From NCBI RefSeq assembly GCF_001429165.1, contig NZ_LMIR01000002.1, forward strand, positions 1,911,261 to 1,975,260: DNA of 64,000 nt, written 5' to 3'. The position numbers and the translations under genes were made by a program. Shown here in pieces: positions 61,509 to 64,000 of this stretch. Numbering within the stretch: the first letter of the stretch is position 1; the number at the start of each line of letters is the position of its first letter. This DNA comes from Agromyces sp. Root81 (GTDB taxonomy: Bacteria; Actinomycetota; Actinomycetes; Actinomycetales; Microbacteriaceae). The notes beneath the pieces are model-generated. The model was not told the DNA's origin and did not search any database. It saw only the letters and a program-made list of their open reading frames with translations.

Positions 61509-63053
61509 TTAGTGGACGGCGAGCAGGGCCGCCCAGAGGTCGGCGCGGGCGTGGAAGCCCGAGAGGTCGCGGCCGAGCAGCCGCTCCGCGAGGGCGATGC
61601 GGCTGCGCACCGTGTGCCGGTGCACCCCGAGCGCCTGCGCGGTGGCGTCGAACTGGCCGCCGTGCTCGAGCCAGGTGCGGGTCGTCGTGAGCAGCGCGGT
61701 GCCGTTCGCGGCGTCGTGCTCGGTGAGCGGGGCGAGGGTCGCGAGGGCCACGGCGCGGGCGTCGGTGCGGGCGAGGAAGGCGAGCACCCCCTGACGGCTG
61801 ATCTCGTCGAAGTGCACGACGCCCGAGCCCGACTCGCGGGCCCGCTCCACCGCGCGCAGCGCCTGCTCGTGCGCGAGCGCGATGCCGCCCGTGCCGACGG
61901 GATCCGAGAGCCCGACGGGCAGCTCGAACTCCGCGGCGATCTCGTCGGCGAGGCCGGCGTCGGCCTCCTCGAGCACGAGCACGAACTGCTCGTCGTCGCG
62001 GCCGAAGAAGAGCCGGCCGCCGCGCTCCTCGACGCGCAGTTCGAGCAGCTCGGTGAGCCGGTCGACGGCCGTGAGCGGGGCATCCGTCACGGCGATGCGC
62101 ATGGGCGCCGACGGCAGCGGCCCCCACATCTCGGTCGCGACCCGCTCGGCGAGCGTCAGGTCCCCTGCGAGGATGCCGCGGAGCAGCCCCGACCGGAGGT
62201 GGCCGCGTGCCCGGTCGAGGTCGCGGTTCTGCTCGAGCGCGAGGCCGGCGAGCGCGATCACCGAGGTGACGACCTCGCGGCCGGCCTGGTCGAGTTCGGG
62301 GGAGTCGCCGATCGCGAGCACCCCGCGCAGCGCGCCGCCGCCGCCGAGCGTCTGCAGCGTCATCCGATGCGGTGATGCGGTCGACTCGCCGGCGACCAGG
62401 GTGCGGCTGGCGCGCTGGCCGCGGCGCAGCATCGAGCGCGCCTCGCCGACGACCTCGCCGAGGAGGGGCTGTCCGAGACCGTCGACCGGGGCTTCGCGGT
62501 CGAGCGAACCGGTCGCGTCGATGAGTCCGACCCAGGCGCCGAGGCGGTGGGAGAGCTCGGCGAGGGTGGCCGAGAGGCCGTCGGGGCGCAGCGCCGCGAG
62601 CGAGATCGCGCGCTGCGCGTTCAGCGCCCACGCCTGCCGGGCGTAGGCGTCTTCGGCGATGAGGTCGGCGACCGTACGGGCGATGGCGATGAACGGCACC
62701 CGGTAGGGCACCTCGAAGAGCGGGAGTCCCTGCGCCGTGCACGCCTCGACGAGCGACTCGGGCGTGCCCTCGCGGATCACCTCGGTGCCGAAGCCGAGGG
62801 CGGCGACGCCCGTCTGACGGAGCCGCTCGACGTACGCGGCGGCGAAGCCGGCCTCGGCGTCGTCGCCGAACTGCGTGCCGGTCGTCAGCAGCACGTGGCC
62901 CGCGTCGAGGAACGGGGTGGGGTCGGCGAGGTCGGAGCTGTGCGCCCACACGACCGGTGCCGCGAGTGCGCCGTCGGGCAGGCCGTGCGGAGCGGTGAGC
63001 AGGCCGAGTGCGAGCTCTGGGCGGTCGAGCAGGGTCTGCACGGTCGGCTGCAC
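61509..63053 (-). CDS. PucR family transcriptional regulator
   Basis: 514 residues from GTG 63053, chosen for AAGGAG six bases upstream. The N-terminal PucR domain (QTLLDRPELALGLLTAPHGL ... LLTTGTQFGDD, with EACTAQGLPLFEVPYRVPFIAI) is followed by a GAF/GGDEF-like middle (~260-430) and a C-terminal HTH_30 (GQFDATAQALGVHRHTVRSRIALAERLLG). It is divergent from gabT. PucR-type proteins often control purine or GABA use, so it probably regulates gabT in response to a nitrogen compound. Confidence 0.92.
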   Translation of the reverse strand: MQPTVQTLLDRPELALGLLTAPHGLPDGALAAPVVWAHSSDLADPTPFLDAGHVLLTTGTQFGDDAEAGFAAAYVERLRQTGVAALGFGTEVIREGTPESLVEACTAQGLPLFEVPYRVPFIAIARTVADLIAEDAYARQAWALNAQRAISLAALRPDGLSATLAELSHRLGAWVGLIDATGSLDREAPVDGLGQPLLGEVVGEARSMLRRGQRASRTLVAGESTASPHRMTLQTLGGGGALRGVLAIGDSPELDQAGREVVTSVIALAGLALEQNRDLDRARGHLRSGLLRGILAGDLTLAERVATEMWGPLPSAPMRIAVTDAPLTAVDRLTELLELRVEERGGRLFFGRDDEQFVLVLEEADAGLADEIAAEFELPVGLSDPVGTGGIALAHEQALRAVERARESGSGVVHFDEISRQGVLAFLARTDARAVALATLAPLTEHDAANGTALLTTTRTWLEHGGQFDATAQALGVHRHTVRSRIALAERLLGRDLSGFHARADLWAALLAVH

Positions 63054-63211
63054 GGCGGGCTCCTTCGAGGCTCCTGGCGAGCGGTGGTGTGGTGCCGGAG
63101 CGGCAGGTGCGAACCGTCGCCCGCGACGAACCCAAGTGTACGTGACGTCCAACGAGGTGGCCCCGGGTGTACAGCAGGGCGCTGAGGCATCCGCTCGGCC
63201 CGACCTAGCAT

Positions 63212-63226
63212 TGGCGGCATCCGCCA
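63212..63226. promoter_or_regulatory. Inverted repeat upstream of gabT
   Basis: TGGCGG-CAT-CCGCCA, perfect 6-bp arms with 3-bp spacer, 27 bases before the gabT start and directly after a possible -10 (TAGCAT, 63206-63211). The position is compatible with regulator binding. Confidence 0.4.
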
Positions 63227-63253
63227 CCGTCGTCACCTCGTATCGGAGCACTC

Positions 63254-64000
63254 ATGACTCTCGTCGACACCCCGGCCACCATGACCGGAGGACCCTCGCT
63301 CGCCCAGGAGCGCCGTCTCGTCACCGCCATCCCCGGCCCCCGCTCGCAGGAGCTCATCGCCCGCAAGGCGGCCGCCGTCGCCTCGGGCGTCGGCCACACC
63401 CTGCCGATCTCGGTCGTCTCAGCGGGCGGAGGCGTCATCGTCGACGCCGACGGCAACTCGCTCATCGACCTCGGCTCCGGCATCGCCGTCACGGGCGTCG
63501 GCAACTCGGCACCCCGCGTCGTCGAAGCCGTCACCGCGCAGCTGAACTCCTTCACCCACACGTGCTTCACCGTCTCGCCGTACGAGGGCTACGTCGCCGT
63601 CGCCGAGAAGCTCAACGAGCTCACCCCCGGCGACCACGTCAAGCGCACGGCCCTCTTCAACTCGGGCGCCGAGGCCGTCGAGAACGCGGTCAAGATCGCC
63701 CGCCACTACACGAAGAAGCAGGCCGTCGTCGCATTCGACCACGCCTACCACGGCCGCACGAACCTCACCATGGGGCTCACCGCGAAGAACATCCCGTACA
63801 AGAGCGGCTTCGGACCGTTCGCCTCCGAGGTGTATCGCGCGCCGCTCAGCTACCCCTTCCGCGACGGCGGCCTCTCGGGCGCCGAGGCGGCGGCTCGCGC
63901 GATCTCCGTCATCGAGAAGCAGGTCGGCGCCGAGAACCTCGCCGCGATCATCATCGAGCCCATCCAGGGCGAGGGCGGCTTCATCGTCCCGGCGCAGGGC
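63254..64000 (+). CDS. gabT: 4-aminobutyrate aminotransferase, N-terminal part
   Basis: First 249 codons; the frame runs off the window end. Starts at ATG 63254. The class III aminotransferase N-terminus reads IPGPRSQELIARKAAAVASGVGHTLPI, then DGNSLIDLGSGIAVTGVGNSAPRVV, HTCFTVSPYEGYV, TALFNSGAEAVENAVKIARHYT (PLP phosphate site) and AIIIEPIQGEGGF with the Glu/Gln pair; the Schiff-base Lys is beyond the edge. It converts GABA and 2-oxoglutarate to succinate semialdehyde and glutamate. PucR is divergent and probably controls it. Confidence 0.93.
   Translation, partial: MTLVDTPATMTGGPSLAQERRLVTAIPGPRSQELIARKAAAVASGVGHTLPISVVSAGGGVIVDADGNSLIDLGSGIAVTGVGNSAPRVVEAVTAQLNSFTHTCFTVSPYEGYVAVAEKLNELTPGDHVKRTALFNSGAEAVENAVKIARHYTKKQAVVAFDHAYHGRTNLTMGLTAKNIPYKSGFGPFASEVYRAPLSYPFRDGGLSGAEAAARAISVIEKQVGAENLAAIIIEPIQGEGGFIVPAQG

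Noticed and set aside
59992-63135. Very long open frame on the minus strand opposite the GH1 and PucR genes
   Set aside because: Translation is Arg/Ala/Pro-rich without any domain, and both real genes on this stretch have complete catalytic or DNA-binding motifs. It is a high-GC shadow frame.

Overview
High-GC actinobacterial chromosome, most likely Microbacteriaceae (Agromyces/Microbacterium-like). The basis is the GC-saturated third codon positions, a Tad pilus ATPase/platform set, LAxTG-type (sortase E style) anchoring, GTG/TTG starts, apparently leaderless promoters, and the constantly recurring word GCATCC/GGATGC. Genus is inference only. No phage, integrase, transposase or CRISPR array is visible; the content is mainly sugar, peptide and amide uptake plus cell-envelope genes.
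Layout. 1-4.9 kb: 3' part of a Tad pilus operon (cpaB end, tadZ, tadA, tadB, tadC). 5-9 kb: alpha/beta hydrolase, an AbiEi/DUF559-like defence-type gene boxed by 24-bp inverted repeats, yajQ and a LacI regulator. 9.2-14.8 kb: small membrane protein, PH-domain protein, sortase-type surface protein, tRNA-Tyr, inositol-phosphatase-like enzyme, M23 endopeptidase and CHY zinc finger. 14.9-22.7 kb: maltodextrin locus (two GH13 enzymes around malE-malF-malG) with a recognisable promoter and two LacI-type boxes. 22.8-24.9 kb: tRNA-Thr, tRNA-Met and an ECF sigma factor with a membrane partner. 24.9-31.7 kb: an I36/crystallin-like pseudogene fragment, CAAX protease, GAP-family transporter, a 59-residue protein, a DHA2 drug exporter, a DEAD-box helicase and DUF2809.
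31.8-42.5 kb is the most distinctive block. A TetR regulator diverges from nine tightly packed genes: family 5 solute-binding lipoprotein, S15/CocE-type acyl hydrolase, two permeases, two ATPases, an AepA/YtcJ-type amidohydrolase and an amidase. It reads as one import-and-hydrolyse system for an acylated peptide, amide or ester of unknown identity. 42.6-50.3 kb: CorA, GT4 glycosyltransferase, phosphoesterase, cardiolipin synthase and a Stealth phosphotransferase (envelope functions). 50.4-51.5 kb: DJ-1/PfpI-MarR operon preceded by two near-identical palindromes. 51.7-57.6 kb: desaturase, flavin monooxygenase, class-V PLP enzyme, BASS transporter and FBP zinc-finger protein. 57.6-64 kb: GDSL esterase, DUF1918, a SnoaL-like protein divergent from PadR, GH1 beta-glucosidase, and a PucR regulator divergent from gabT, which runs off the end.
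Functional logic: several regulators sit divergent from or inside the unit they probably control (TetR, MarR, PadR, PucR), each with an inverted or direct repeat in the control region. Function assignments rest on reading translated motifs by eye; no database search was run.
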